Positions 1 through 11,800 of a stretch of 37,792 nucleotides of DNA are shown here, piece by piece (the first letter of the stretch is position 1; each line of letters begins with the position of its first letter). Origin of the DNA: Coemansia sp. RSA 1804 (taxonomy: Eukaryota > Kickxellomycota > Kickxellomycetes > Kickxellales > Kickxellaceae); NCBI GenBank assembly GCA_027578815.1, contig JANBTH010000092.1:1-37792 (forward strand), written 5' to 3'. The notes beneath the pieces were generated by a model that searched no databases, was not told the origin of the DNA, and saw only the letters and a program-made list of their open reading frames with translations. The translations under genes and the position numbers were made by a program.

Positions 1-749
1 GCTTGGAAAGGACGGTGCTGGAGCCAGAAATCTGCGGCCACCTGTCTTCAGTCCTCTTGCTTTTGCTCCAGCCCAGCCCAGCTACTCTTTACATAATTTG
101 TGAAAAAGACGGATTGCTTGCTTGTTTGTTTGCCATATCTCGCACCCATCTCTGTCGCTATCTCTCCACCATCGCTGCTGTCAGCGGCGTTCTTTTCTTT
201 TCCTTTCTGCTTTTTTGTGTTCGTGCCCTGCATCGGCATCTCAAGAATACACAGCCAAACTATTGTGCCTTACTCCGCCGCGAGACCGTCGTGCCTGCTT
301 TCTAACCAAGCGAATTTGTTATTCTTGCACCAGGGCTTGAAATACTCTCTCAGCATAAGACTGTCTGCCAATCAGCCTTTGGCATTTCGCACTCTTCTTA
401 TTTGCTCCAGCCTGCCCCTGCCTCTTTTTATTTTTCTTCTTTCCTCAGAGAAAAACTCGCCGCCGTGTCCTGAAATACAGCATTTAAATAATAAAAAGTG
501 CCCACGGCTTCTGGTTCTCGCCCACATCGTTCTTTTTTCCTCTCTTGTCTGCATCTGGCATAATTTTTATTCTATACTTTATTTTTTCTTGATAAAAACA
601 TATCCCTTCTATACGCGCTCTAAACTTATTTTTTATTTGTTTTCTCCTTTCTCCTTTACTCTGTAACGCTTCTTCATTTGTGTTATTGTTGTTGCTGCGA
701 CAAAACGTATCAATTTTGCACAGTCCTTTGTCATTATTATGCGCACACA
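1..749. other. Gene-free leader upstream of KCS1-like gene
   Basis: No convincing gene is seen in this stretch. It is pyrimidine-rich on the + strand, with many TTT, CTT and TCT runs, as expected of a fungal promoter and 5' leader ahead of the kinase gene at 750. Several open frames cross it on both strands, up to 188 codons, but they are low in complexity, match no family I know and overlap one another. A gene ending before the window start cannot be excluded. Confidence 0.6.
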
Positions 750-3700
750 ATGCACTCCTCGTTCCGTGTTCAGCTGGCTTCTACTGATCGAGTAAGCGTG
801 CATGCGCCAGCCTTACCAGGCAGCAGTCAAACACCAACCCCACCACAACCAGCTGCTGCGACTCTCTCTGCCCCCACGGCACCGTCAATTCAGACCCGGC
901 GTCGGCGGCGGCGGCAGAGCCTTCAAAAGTCTGCTTCCAGCAACAGCTCATGTGCTTCTGGTTCATCGTCGCTTTTCCCACACAATAGCAGTGGCGGTGC
1001 TGAGAAAAGCGGACGTGGGAGTGGGGTGAATACAGAGCATTGTGCTGGGAGTAGCCATTCGAATCGGTCTGCAAATGGCATGAATATGGATAAAGGCACA
1101 CTCAGCGATCTGTCGGCAGAAGAGTCGCTGCTGAAACCAACCCCCTTTTCTGTCTCTGTCCCTCCACTCAACAAAAACGAGACCATGTCTTTTTTCGAGG
1201 CAGCTATCGATGCTGACTCTGTTCAATCTCCCGCTCCATCTGCATCTCTCTCTCAATCATCTTTGCCGATAGATACGCAGCAGCATCGGCAGTGCAATGG
1301 TAGCTGCGTAGGACTGGCACCACGCAGCAGGCATGCGGAAAGATCGGATGCACAGTCTGGGATCGGCATACACACCAAGTCCTTGGATGGCCATCTTTCA
1401 CTGGGCGCTTTGATTTCGTCGCCATCGGGTACCAATGGCTGGGCATCCAACGCCTACATTGTGCCAACCACAGACTCTCTTCCGAAGAAGCACCAACTGA
1501 TCCAAAACAGAGCATACCATCGCCTGCGCAGTGTATCGCCCCTCAGCCTGCACACACACAGCGAACCCCCCGGCGTTTGGCTTGATGTCAACGACGAGTC
1601 CGACTATAGTGAGTACTTTAGCCACGACGAGGATGACAGTTCTAGCATGGGGTCTGAAAATGGCAATAATGGCGGCTATGGATCACCTAGCCATGCCGGG
1701 TCATGGCTGGGCAACATACGGCATCACAGTGCTAGCAGCAACAGCAACAGCAACAGCAACAGTGGTGACAGCAGAGCCCGAATTGACAATAATCGAAGCG
1801 AGCATACAGGTAATGGGGAAACCTTTGCATCTCATTATTGGTATGAGGGAGGCACAGTGACGCCACCGTCATTGGCTCTGACGCCATTTGTCAACCAAGT
1901 GGGCGGACACACGCCTTTTCTCAAATTCTCCGGCAGCGCCATCTGCAAGCCGATGAATGAGCGCGAACGCCTCTTTTATGAAGCCGTTGACTACCTGCAC
2001 CAAGACCTGTACAAATTTGTCCCAAGCTGCTTGGGCGTAGTTAATGTTACGTATCGTAAACCTTCAGAAGGCGGCGACCCGGTGCCCGAGGTTGTGCTGG
2101 AGCAGAATCTACACATCCTGCCCAGCTGTTTGGCGCGTCAGTTGGCTACTTCGCCTAGTTGTCGGTCGCAGCGCACGGCGGCTCCCGGAAGCTTTGGTGC
2201 GCGCAAAATGCATCTTAGTGGTGCCTGGCGTGAGATGCAGGAGCGGATTCTAAAGGAAGCACTGTCGCCTAGGGCTCTGAAGGCCAGGGCCAGACAGCAG
2301 GCACGGTTGCGTGCGCATGGCAGCGTTAGACGCAGGCATTCCTCCACTGATCTGCATCCTCTGTATGGAAAACAACAGGTCCCCGCTTCAACAAACCCGC
2401 TTTCTGCTGAAGCCCAAGATGAGGCTCACAGCTTAGACACGGAAAGGCATATTATTATGAATGATTTTGAGACCCTGCGTATGAATCCGATTTATAACGG
2501 ATCTACGTCGGGTGGATCTACGAGCACCGCCAGCAGCGTGACGCCTGAGAACAGTCCCTTATCCTTTTCCAGCTTCCAACCTGGACTGGATGCTGATGTT
2601 GATCCGATCAGTCTTTCAGCCAACAGCGGCTTTTCCCTAACCCTCCAATCCGAAAATCCTGCTAACAATGCCAACGGCATGGCACATACAGCACAGTTGC
2701 TGCCGCCGAGAAACAAGGTTCGTAGTACCAGCCTGCTCCGCTACAACTCTTACCCGGATGAGACAGCGGTTGATAAGCTAGCTGGTAGTGTAGGCGCCGA
2801 TCGAAGCACTGGCGATATTGCTGGCGTCTCATCTGCTGCGTCGATAGGATTGCCGGCCACGCCAGATGTACTGTCGCTTCCAGATGTCAATGGCAACCAT
2901 GTTTCGTCTAGCTGCGTACCACTAAAAAATGAACCCAGCAGAGATCCTGCTTTTGAGAACCTGTGGAAGAAAAAGTGCGGAAAGCGCATGCCAACCGATG
3001 TCGACGCCGTTGATGGCAGCACGCACCAGTTTATCCTTATGGCCGATCTTACGGCATCAATGCGGCGGCCTTGCATCCTTGATCTTAAAATGGGCACGCG
3101 TCAGCATGGGGTTGATGCGCCAGCAAAGAAGGTGGTTTCGCAAACCATCAAATGCGCGGCAACTACCAGCAAGGAGCTTGGCGTGCGCATGTGTGGACTG
3201 CAGGTGTTTAAAGCTGATAGGAACCGCTACTTGTTCCAGGACAAGTACTATGGACGATCGCTGAACAAGTTTACCTTTCAGCGGTCGCTTCTAGAGTTTC
3301 TGGACAATGGCGAGGATGTGCTAGTATATTTGGTTCCAAGTCTTTTGCTCAAGCTGAAGAATCTGTATCGGACAGTCGAGCAGATGCATGGATTTAGGTT
3401 TTTTGGATCGAGCTTGCTGCTGGTCTATGACGGACTTTCTGCCATGCACGCAGCTGCTGAGAGCACCTCGGATCTTCGGGAAGCAGCAGCACAGGCTTCT
3501 AGCGAAGGCTTCATGATGCGTCGTCCGACCATGCCAGATGTCCTACCGATTGCACCCAAGCTTGGCAGCACATCCGCGCACTGGTTTGGACAGACGCCGC
3601 CAAAGACTTCGCTTGGACACGATCTGAAGACTCCCTCGAATTCGTTTACGGATGAAGGCGCAAAGATGGCAACCCTGCCAATGCGTGCGATAGACCCCGA

Positions 3701-4382
3701 AGCCTTGCACGAGGAGTGGGCCACATCACAAAAGGGCCCATGTCGTGCTTCAATCTCTGCTATTGCCACTTGTCGGGGCGGGGCTCGCGGTGCTGATGGC
3801 TTCAGGGCGTCCCAAACACGGAGCCATATAGGGACTACAAGTACTGTGCATAACTCGCATGCTGCGGATGCTTTGCTCCATCATAGCGAGCCAAGGCGGA
3901 GGGACCGAGGGCAATACGCAGCAACAAAGCCTGCGCAGATTGACTTGCGTATCATTGACTTTGTCAACTGCAGCTTTGTGATTGACCCGGACGTGTACTC
4001 CGAACACACTCTTGTACGCCCTGACCCTTCCAGCCATGAAGCATGCCCGCAGAACATTGCGGTAGGCATGCCATTTGCCGTCGAGGCGTATACATTAGAG
4101 ACAGCGGCTGCACCAGCTCTAGCTGACCCAGGAATCGGTGCTGGCCAGGCTGCTGCTCATGTCACTGAGACAAACCCTGCTCCTGCTTGTCCATTCAGCT
4201 CAAAGTGCGCTGGGCCGGATTACGGCTACCTGCGTGGGATTCGCACACTGGTGCGGGAGTTTGCAGATATCTGGAGACGGTATGCATCGGACGAGGCGCG
4301 TCTGGTCCACGACCAAACGGTGATCCAAGTAGCTGAAGATGTTGGCGTGGCACTAAAGTTGTTTGATAATCGCTACATGTAA
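750..4382 (+). CDS. KCS1: Inositol hexakisphosphate kinase (Kcs1/IP6K family)
   Basis: About 1,210 residues. It should phosphorylate InsP6 to the pyrophosphate 5-InsP7 (5PP-InsP5), a cytosolic and nuclear signal in phosphate sensing, vacuole and stress physiology. The inositol-polyphosphate-kinase signature PxxxDxKxG is visible as PCILDLKMG at residues 774-782, followed by TRQHG. The SSLL motif lies at 887-890 (FGSSLLLVYDG) and the C-terminal metal-binding IDF block at about 1069-1071 (RIIDFVNCSF). A conserved N-lobe segment begins near 388 (SAICKPMNERERLFYEAVD). As in yeast Kcs1, a long disordered Ser/Asn-rich N-terminus precedes the domain, and about 330 residues separate the N-lobe piece from the catalytic motif. 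The frame is open upstream from a TTG at 678, but the first ATG is at 750. It converges on MMM1 with an 81-base gap. Confidence 0.93.
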   Translation: MHSSFRVQLASTDRVSVHAPALPGSSQTPTPPQPAAATLSAPTAPSIQTRRRRRRQSLQKSASSNSSCASGSSSLFPHNSSGGAEKSGRGSGVNTEHCAGSSHSNRSANGMNMDKGTLSDLSAEESLLKPTPFSVSVPPLNKNETMSFFEAAIDADSVQSPAPSASLSQSSLPIDTQQHRQCNGSCVGLAPRSRHAERSDAQSGIGIHTKSLDGHLSLGALISSPSGTNGWASNAYIVPTTDSLPKKHQLIQNRAYHRLRSVSPLSLHTHSEPPGVWLDVNDESDYSEYFSHDEDDSSSMGSENGNNGGYGSPSHAGSWLGNIRHHSASSNSNSNSNSGDSRARIDNNRSEHTGNGETFASHYWYEGGTVTPPSLALTPFVNQVGGHTPFLKFSGSAICKPMNERERLFYEAVDYLHQDLYKFVPSCLGVVNVTYRKPSEGGDPVPEVVLEQNLHILPSCLARQLATSPSCRSQRTAAPGSFGARKMHLSGAWREMQERILKEALSPRALKARARQQARLRAHGSVRRRHSSTDLHPLYGKQQVPASTNPLSAEAQDEAHSLDTERHIIMNDFETLRMNPIYNGSTSGGSTSTASSVTPENSPLSFSSFQPGLDADVDPISLSANSGFSLTLQSENPANNANGMAHTAQLLPPRNKVRSTSLLRYNSYPDETAVDKLAGSVGADRSTGDIAGVSSAASIGLPATPDVLSLPDVNGNHVSSSCVPLKNEPSRDPAFENLWKKKCGKRMPTDVDAVDGSTHQFILMADLTASMRRPCILDLKMGTRQHGVDAPAKKVVSQTIKCAATTSKELGVRMCGLQVFKADRNRYLFQDKYYGRSLNKFTFQRSLLEFLDNGEDVLVYLVPSLLLKLKNLYRTVEQMHGFRFFGSSLLLVYDGLSAMHAAAESTSDLREAAAQASSEGFMMRRPTMPDVLPIAPKLGSTSAHWFGQTPPKTSLGHDLKTPSNSFTDEGAKMATLPMRAIDPEALHEEWATSQKGPCRASISAIATCRGGARGADGFRASQTRSHIGTTSTVHNSHAADALLHHSEPRRRDRGQYAATKPAQIDLRIIDFVNCSFVIDPDVYSEHTLVRPDPSSHEACPQNIAVGMPFAVEAYTLETAAAPALADPGIGAGQAAAHVTETNPAPACPFSSKCAGPDYGYLRGIRTLVREFADIWRRYASDEARLVHDQTVIQVAEDVGVALKLFDNRYM
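1735..1761 (+). repeat. AGCAAC hexanucleotide repeat in KCS1
   Basis: About four tandem AGCAAC units encode alternating Ser-Asn in the disordered N-terminal region of the kinase. The tract is in frame, so unit gains or losses would only change the length of a linker. Confidence 0.8.
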
Positions 4383-4463
4383 AAACAATGTTTTGACAAT
4401 TTTCCTAATAATTTTTTTAATGAATAAGCAAAAAGATTCCCAAAGTGTATATGATCCATGTCA

Positions 4464-6551
4464 TCATGATTCATTGACAGTGCGGAGAACTCTATTGACG
4501 CGCTGTCGGACGCTGTCCTTGACCTTGAGCTCATCGTTATCGGACTCTGCTGAATCGATAATGCTGTGTCTATTTGACAGAGTGGGCGCTGCACCAGACA
4601 CAGAACCAGTATTTTTGATACCCGTGCCGCTGGCAAGGTTAGAGGCAGAAACAGGCAAAGCAACAGCAGCAGCTACGTTATTAGCTGGGGGTGGCGGATA
4701 CATTGGGTTTCCTGGAAATAAGGCTCCCGGCATGGATGGCGAGGTGAATAGTGGTGAGTTGTACATGCCAGCGATTCGACCGCCTGTAGCGCTTATGATA
4801 CACGGATTCGCAATGAGCGGACCAAATGAGGTACCAGATGACAGACCAACCACGGGGCGGAGTTGTGGAGATGCGGTGTTGAATGACAGCTCCGACGACC
4901 GGCCATGTTGCTGATGCTGGTGCTGCTGTTGATTGGCGCCAGATGCCAGAAAAGGCGGGTGAGAGGCAGCGCGTGCTGATTCATCGGGGGTGTACAGACG
5001 AGCAGGAACATTCATGATCGGACTTGCGTTATGGATGGATCCTTGTGCTGTTGGTTTGGCGCCGTTTGCAGCAGCCCTGGAGTTGGTAGAGCCGCGCAAG
5101 TGATGAGGTGGTGGAAGCTGCGTGTTGTAGTCAGGTGGAAGTTCGGCGACAAATGGAGCAACTGGCGACGTCGGCCTGTTTGTCTCAATCACCGGTGACC
5201 GTGGCAAGGGATTTGCCGAATAAGACTGCTGTGCTGGTGGCGCAAATGTAGTTGTTTTAGAAGCATTAGCAGCTGATAAGGACGTTGAGGACGATGCACC
5301 ACCATCAGGAGAGGTTTTTGGTGTAAACGGATGCTTGATCTTCATACGTTTTTTGTTTGGCATGACAAGTTCCTTTGCAAAGGTTGCCTCGAGCTTTCTG
5401 CTGATGACCGAAGTAAGCATGGGCAGATTCTGAACCTTGGCTTTGCTTCCAATGAGGGTCTGTATATCAAACTCCAGCACGTAGTTTGGCATAATAGACA
5501 CCGTGATCGAAGGCTCCAGGGAATCACAGTCGAATTCAACCACCGCAGTGCCGACAAACTTGACCATCGAAACAACCATAGTCACCGGAAGTGCAGCCAC
5601 AAGCTGGCGTGGCCAGTTGACCAAAACGCGTGTGCTGAAGCCAAGCGTCAGCTCGTCGTGGAGCTCAAGATCGAGCTCTGCATGCATCCCCAGCGATCCC
5701 GCAGATGGAGCCATACGTGCGCTGGTGATACGCAGAAAGTCCGAGCCCAGCGAAAACTGGGTGATACGGATGCTGTCAATAACCGATGGGCGAAGCTCGC
5801 CGTTTAGAGCTTCGCTGATAACACGCACTAATCTGTCGTGTTTTTCGGCGTCTTGTCGGAATTTTGCAATAACCTGCGCCAGAAAAACGGTCAGCCAGTC
5901 GCACGACTCGGGCGCATGTGTTACAAGGTCATACGCAGTGCGCGAGAGTATCTCTTTTTTGATCTTGGCCAGCTCCTCCGCAGCGTCGCTGGGCTTTATC
6001 TCCTTTTGCTTGCGCGAGAAAAATGTAAACTTTGACAGACCAAACCCGCCCTTCTGAACCATCGCTTGCTCCATGTCTGCCTCTTCTGTGGGCGTTGCAG
6101 TTCCTGGTGCTCCTGCCGTAGCGCGTTGCCGAGGCTGGGCGCCGGTTCTGCTTTGTGCGTGAGTGGACGCCTTGCCCATCGGCTCTTCAAATAAAACGTA
6201 CTTTATCGCCATCACAAGCAGAACAAGCATGCTGAACTGGCCGAGTATGAATCCGTGCATAAAAGTCGGCTGCCACGCCCAAACAAGCCTAAGCACTGCT
6301 GGGATTCCAGACATATGCATCCAGGATGACTGATGCACAATGCTTTGTGATGGCTCCGCGGTCATAACAGCCGTGGCTGCCAGCAGCGTGGTTTCCGTTG
6401 TTTGTGCCACGCTAGCAGTCGCCACCACTGCCGCTAACAGTGTTGGCGCAACCACAAACAACGATGCTTCGGCTGTCAGACCTGTAGGATCAATCATGGG
6501 GTTTTTAGTCGCACAGGAGAATATGTCGGGAATAGCTTTGTCTGTTATCAT
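4464..6551 (-). CDS. MMM1: Mmm1, ER-anchored ERMES subunit with SMP lipid-transfer domain
   Basis: About 695 residues. Mmm1 is the ER membrane anchor of the ER-mitochondria encounter structure (with Mdm10, Mdm12 and Mdm34) and moves phospholipids between the two membranes. A lumenal N-terminus of about 100 residues is followed by one transmembrane helix at about 100-120 (FMHGFILGQFSMLVLLVMAI), a linker, and the SMP domain from about 215 (ESCDWLTVFLAQVIAKFR) to about 408. Conserved pieces include LGFSTRVLVNWP and MPNYVLEFDIQTLIG. Yeast Mmm1 (426 residues) ends soon after this domain. Here a disordered tail of about 285 residues follows, rich in Pro, Ser, Asn and Gln, with a PPDY motif at about 472-475. 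The frame extends upstream to a GTG at 6587; the first ATG is at 6551, and an ATG at 6497 is an alternative start. Confidence 0.93.
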   Translation of the reverse strand: MITDKAIPDIFSCATKNPMIDPTGLTAEASLFVVAPTLLAAVVATASVAQTTETTLLAATAVMTAEPSQSIVHQSSWMHMSGIPAVLRLVWAWQPTFMHGFILGQFSMLVLLVMAIKYVLFEEPMGKASTHAQSRTGAQPRQRATAGAPGTATPTEEADMEQAMVQKGGFGLSKFTFFSRKQKEIKPSDAAEELAKIKKEILSRTAYDLVTHAPESCDWLTVFLAQVIAKFRQDAEKHDRLVRVISEALNGELRPSVIDSIRITQFSLGSDFLRITSARMAPSAGSLGMHAELDLELHDELTLGFSTRVLVNWPRQLVAALPVTMVVSMVKFVGTAVVEFDCDSLEPSITVSIMPNYVLEFDIQTLIGSKAKVQNLPMLTSVISRKLEATFAKELVMPNKKRMKIKHPFTPKTSPDGGASSSTSLSAANASKTTTFAPPAQQSYSANPLPRSPVIETNRPTSPVAPFVAELPPDYNTQLPPPHHLRGSTNSRAAANGAKPTAQGSIHNASPIMNVPARLYTPDESARAASHPPFLASGANQQQHQHQQHGRSSELSFNTASPQLRPVVGLSSGTSFGPLIANPCIISATGGRIAGMYNSPLFTSPSMPGALFPGNPMYPPPPANNVAAAVALPVSASNLASGTGIKNTGSVSGAAPTLSNRHSIIDSAESDNDELKVKDSVRQRVNRVLRTVNES

Positions 6552-8812
6552 TGCATTAGGTGGTCTAAAGGTAGCAGCCACTACCACAACGTGCAGCAGA
6601 TAGATGCTTCAAAATGTCAAAAATGGAAAGATCAAGTACGCAGGATGAAAAATATACACACACAGAACATCTTGAGATGCATAGCCGCGAATGACGAAAA
6701 ATAACAGCATGTGCAGAGAATTAGACACGGTTACCCGGGCCAAGTTAATGGGTTTGTGTCAATCAATCACGTGTCAATTCAAACCATTTTCAACCTGATC
6801 CAAACGATGACAACCGCTGTTCTAGACAGCAGGGTGCGTCGCAAAAATCTGTGGGGTGGCTGGTATGGGAATAAAAGCGGTGTTTTCAAAACTCGCAGTG
6901 CATACAATCAGCAACGGGCGCAGGTTGTGGCACTTTGCATCTTTGAATCAGCACATACTTCTTCCGTCCAGATCAGCAATAGTCCGAGTCTGCTTCCAGA
7001 GAGCCTGGCCAAAGCCCCACTGCACATTGACGGCCCGCGTGATCCAGACCTGAGCTAGAAGTGCGGGCGACGGCTTATATCGCTTGGATGCAAAGGGGAA
7101 ATTTTGGCAAACCAAAAGCAGCACTCACACGCGGAGGCTGCACAGGGCACATCCAGACAGCCAATCAGAACAGACACTGGCGCTCTGCATGCTGGAAGAT
7201 TTCATGATGGACAACGACAACATTTCTCTCATCACCTTGAATTTTTTGCTGACTTGCTTTTTGTCCCTCCTCTCCCCTTTTTGGCACGCAGCCAGGAATT
7301 TGGACTGGGCATAATAGAAAACAGTAATTTGAGGGGCTTTTGTGCTTGCTTTAAGCCTGGCAAGCCCAACAACTTCCTCAATTTTCAACAAATCTTGTGT
7401 ATTCCTTTTCTCTCTCTGTTTTTTTATTTTTCAAACTTGCATTTTTTTGTTTTCGGAATTTCAGTTGTGTTTTTGGGAATTCCTATTCCGCGCACCTTGT
7501 GTTTTTTTTTATTTCACGCACTTTTTATAGGCTGTGCTTGTTATACTATCTGCTCTGAAAGATCGCATCATAATATCCCACTCAAAGTTATATCCCTGGG
7601 CATCTCTTTTTGAGCAAAGGTTTTGGAAGGCTACACGTATTCTCCGATCAGTACACAGAAATAACGCCTTTTGTGCAGTTCTTCTCCCAGAACCCGCTTC
7701 TTTCTACGCCCATAATCGGCACTATCCTGAGAGGATTGGCTCACAATACCATATACAAAGGTCTAGGATCTTGCGCGCGGTATAGCGTCAGAAAGACCAA
7801 GAGTAGCTAGTAGTACTGCTGTCTATATCACATCACCATTTTGTGGAGAGTACCGTCAGAGCTCCGTCATTGTCAAGCTTTATTTTATTTTCTCTCCTTA
7901 TTTCTCTTTGCATTCTTGTATCTGGAGAAGGAAAACGAAAAAAAGGAATAGCGGTCTGTTCTTTCTTCTGTGTGGTGCACGCCTCGTTAGCGCCTGCTGT
8001 CACAAGAATAGGGATTGCTTGCCGACAGCAGCGGTGTCATCTATCCTTCCTTACCCTTTCTTCCCTCGAGCTCTGTTATTTTCTTCAGAGCCATAATAGT
8101 TTGGAGTTATCGACTAGCATTGATTCGACTCACTTTGGCGCAGGTAGGTTTTTACCAAGAATAAGAAAAGATCAAGATGCGGCAGCTCTCTCTATTAGAG
8201 AATAATAACAGCAGATGCGCTTTTTTGGGGGAGAACATTTTTGCCTTTGTATAAAGCATGGGCTCCTTTCTATATATTGACACTTGTTTATGCTCTGATC
8301 ACGCTAGAAAAAACAATGCCAAAGACATTTTTTCTCTGTTAGTCTCTTTTGCAGGCTCTTTGGGTCCGTTGATTATGTTTTGTTATGGCAGCGCACTTTG
8401 AAAGGCAACTTGGCTAATCACAAAGGCCTGAAAAGGGGTGGTGGGCATTATCAGAGCATTGTGAATGTACTTGCCCTGTGTCCAAATGCTCTTTTACTTT
8501 GACGTGAACCTTTTTCCTTTGTCATCACATAAACGCCCTTTTCATTCATATTCACTCGATATCTGCTTCAAAAGTGCCATATTTCCTTACATATCATGAA
8601 ATAATCAACATCTTGTTACTCAACTATAAGCCACATTTGTCATGACCTATTTTGCCATTATTGTTTAGATACGAACCAACGCTAGAACCATCGCTCACTA
8701 CATTTTTAATTTGCATCTATAGCACACGCACGACAAAACCCTATCAACTCACTCACCAGCATATCTTTGAACATAGCTATTGCAGACACAGGCGGTTCAT
8801 GTACTGTTGACA
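6552..8812. promoter_or_regulatory. 2.3 kb intergenic region between MMM1 and the RIM15-like gene
   Basis: This region divides two divergent genes and should hold both promoters. An E-box CACGTG lies at 6768-6773, and AGGGG stress-element-like cores occur near 7094 and 7332; neither is proof of function. From 7400 to 8800 the + strand is T-rich, like a long 5' leader. Coding potential at 6807-7400 is ambiguous. On +, an ATG at 6807 opens 83 codons to 7058. On -, a block with the look of protein (residues TRAVNVQWGFGQALWK, about 6953-7055) lies just after a GTGAGT-like donor and TAG/CAG acceptors. I cannot decide between these, or none. I saw no tRNA. Confidence 0.45.
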
Positions 8813-11800
8813 ATGTCTGCACCCAACAATTCGATAAACAACAAACCTCGGCGGGATGCGCGAAGCAGCAGCGGCTTGGATGGATGGGAGGCCACACATA
8901 CCGTCAATATAAACAAGAGCGGCAGCAGCAGCAGCAACAGCTTTCGGGACAGCCATGGTGGGTATTCTGGATCCCAATACGGATTAGCAAGCACATTAGA
9001 GGCTAGCTCGCTTGTGACTCCGACAGCCCAGCGTCCAGGAAACAGCGGACTTGGTCTGCGACCACCGAGTGTCCATACGCCTGAGAATGGGTCCACATAC
9101 TCGGCAAAGTCGATTTCAGGCTCCATATCAAGCGACTCCAAACCAGCATCCCAAAAGTCTACAGGAATGGGGCTTGTACGACGGCTTAGACGGCTTTCCA
9201 GTGCTGCGCTGCAGGGCAAAGTTAACAAACTGTTTTCGCGCCCTGTGAATATGTCACAGGATAGTTTGCTTACCAGCGGTCCGCCGAGTCCATCGGTCAA
9301 TGCGTCGCCACAAACAGTGCCTAGTCAACATACGGCTGCAACTACGCCGGTTCCAGAGACGCGCAAGGTCAGCCATGGCTCGGGCCTGTCATGGATGCAT
9401 GGCAGTCCGTCTTCATATACAATAGGCGCTTCTTCGGGTTCTGCGTTAGATCGGCCGTCTACAAATGCTTATGATCTGCCGCCGCTTCCAGAGAAGCCTA
9501 TATCTTCTCGAAGAAGCCGCGCGCTAACAGAGCTGGCTCCCTTGGCTATTCGCGACAGACTTGAACTGCCCAACGTAGACGTGCTGGACACAGACGATGA
9601 CGCCGAGTCTCAGCGATCAGCCCGAACGCGAGCGAAGCCAGCCAACTCGCCACTTGTAACAAGTCCGCTGTCGCGAAAATCGTTCCATGCACTCAATACC
9701 GTGTCTAGCTGCGACAGCTTGGGCACAGACGATATGTACGAAGGCACAAGAAAAGAATCTAGTTCGACTGGTGCCAAGCAGCACATGCTGTACCCAAGCG
9801 CCTCAGCATTGTCAGCAGCTGCCGCCGCAAACCAAAGACAGTCTCATGGCGCAAGTCTGGTGTCGCCAAAGCTAATACGATCGTCGTCGCACAACATCAG
9901 CGCCGACAGCAACAGTGCTCAAAGCCAAAAGCAAGCAGAGGAAACAAGCGATGCCTTTGCCGAACAGCCTATCCCGAGGCTCTGGCGTCGTGCGAGCCCA
10001 CATTACAGTGATAGATATGGCGATAGCGCGGCCATACAGGCGATTGGCACGCCTAGCCCACCCGAGAAGAGGCCTGGAAAGCAGCATGCACAGTTGGTCA
10101 ACGAAGCGCAAAAACCAACAGCACAGCGGCGAGGAGCGGGGCTTGCGTCGTTTGGCTGGCCTCGCAAAGCCGATTCTGGGGTTCAAAGCGAGCCAGGCCC
10201 TGCAAGCTCGTTTTCGCCACCGCCGATGCCTACGGCTGCGCCATCCTCGTCGCTGCATCGCACAGGAAGCATGACCCGGAAACCTCAGGATATTGGCACA
10301 GATTTTCCGTCCAGCCTTCTGTCATCTCTGAATGTGCGGCCGCGTATTAGCCCTGGGCTTTTTCGCCAGAAGAGTTTGGAATCATCCACGAACAGCTCAG
10401 CCTCAGTGGCTGATGTATCTTTGCAGACGTGGACGCCAGCCACCGCGAATGCAGACAGCGAGCGCGGGATTGGAGGCGATGGCAAGCCACACGCACAGCA
10501 AGACCTTCCCGCAGCAACAGCAACAGCAACAGCAGAATCATCAGCAGTTTCCCACAGCTCGAATAGTGACAGGGACATGCGTAGCGCTGCTTTGCCGATG
10601 TCTGGAGCATTGTCTACGACCCGTTCGCTTTTTGACCAGCAGATTATGGACTGGCGGCTTTCGCAAGATGGACCCACATCTCTTTACAGCAACCTGGACG
10701 ATGCAGGCGAATACGATTCCCCGTCTGCCGTGGCAAGCACATTGAACATACCCAGTGCTCCAATGAACATCCAGCAGCACACTTTGCCCGCACCGTCTGC
10801 CCATTCTACACAGAGCATAGTTCGCCCACGCGGTGGGTCGCAGCCAGCTCACTTGGCTAGAACAGCAACGACAAATGCAATTAGGTTGAAAGGGAAAAGC
10901 ACGGCTTCTCAGGCAGCAGATGATTCTGCAAAGGTAGGACAGCGCTACTCGCGGTCGTACGGCAGCGCCGGCTCCGTTCCAGAGCAGCTAACCATCGACC
11001 ATGTAGCTGATAGAAACAAGGCTTGGACCCGCAGCCGTGCGTGTTCGGCGTCGTACCAGCCACTTGATCCTGGGGATGGCCCTAGCAGCGCAATTGCCAG
11101 CACCTCCTTCATGGTGCCACAAAGCAGTCCCGTCAGCAGAAACAACAGCACATCGTCGGCCATGCTGCTTAGCAGGCCGCCATCGTCGATGTCTGCCTAC
11201 ACAATGTCTCCTGTGTCAAGTAGCCATGGTGACGACTCCAACTCAATGACCCCCCACGCATGGCAGATACATCCGACCATGTCTCGCTCTAGTCCCGACC
11301 GCAACGCAGACGGAACCACAGCTAGCAATTTCGGCACTTTTACTCCGACGTCGACTTCCTCTCCCTCTGCGCACCACCATATGCACAGCGGCTCTGTGAG
11401 TAGCCACACCTCGCAGCATCAACACCATGGCAGCCACGGCAGCCAACAGCTGCGACTAAACACATCAACGGTCCAACGCAGTGCGTCGGGCCACAGTATT
11501 GCAAGCGGCATCAGCGAGCTTCTCGAACCCTCCAGCGTCAGTCTTGCTCGCAAGGATGCGCTGTGGCAGGTTCTTGTCGTATCAAAGTCGCGTGCAGACA
11601 CGGAAATAGACAAGATGATGCGCCAGTGGAAAGAGACCGACAGTGGCATGATCTTGTGTACACAGGAGACCGATTCCAAGCCAAGCGTTGGCGACGAAGA
11701 TGCGATCATTCTCAAGGTCAAGCGCGGGCATCACAGATCGTCGTCTGATATCAAGCACATTGACGGCGACAGGAACGAGTTCCGCCGCAGGGTGATTGAT

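Noticed and set aside
100..666. 188-codon open frame at the window start
   Set aside because: Low-complexity Phe/Ser/Leu translation of a pyrimidine-rich leader; overlapping frames on both strands are equally open.
7104..8205. Open frames of 120-169 codons in the RIM15 leader region
   Set aside because: At least one begins at a non-ATG codon, and the translations read as Phe/Leu/Ser runs from T-rich DNA. No family features.
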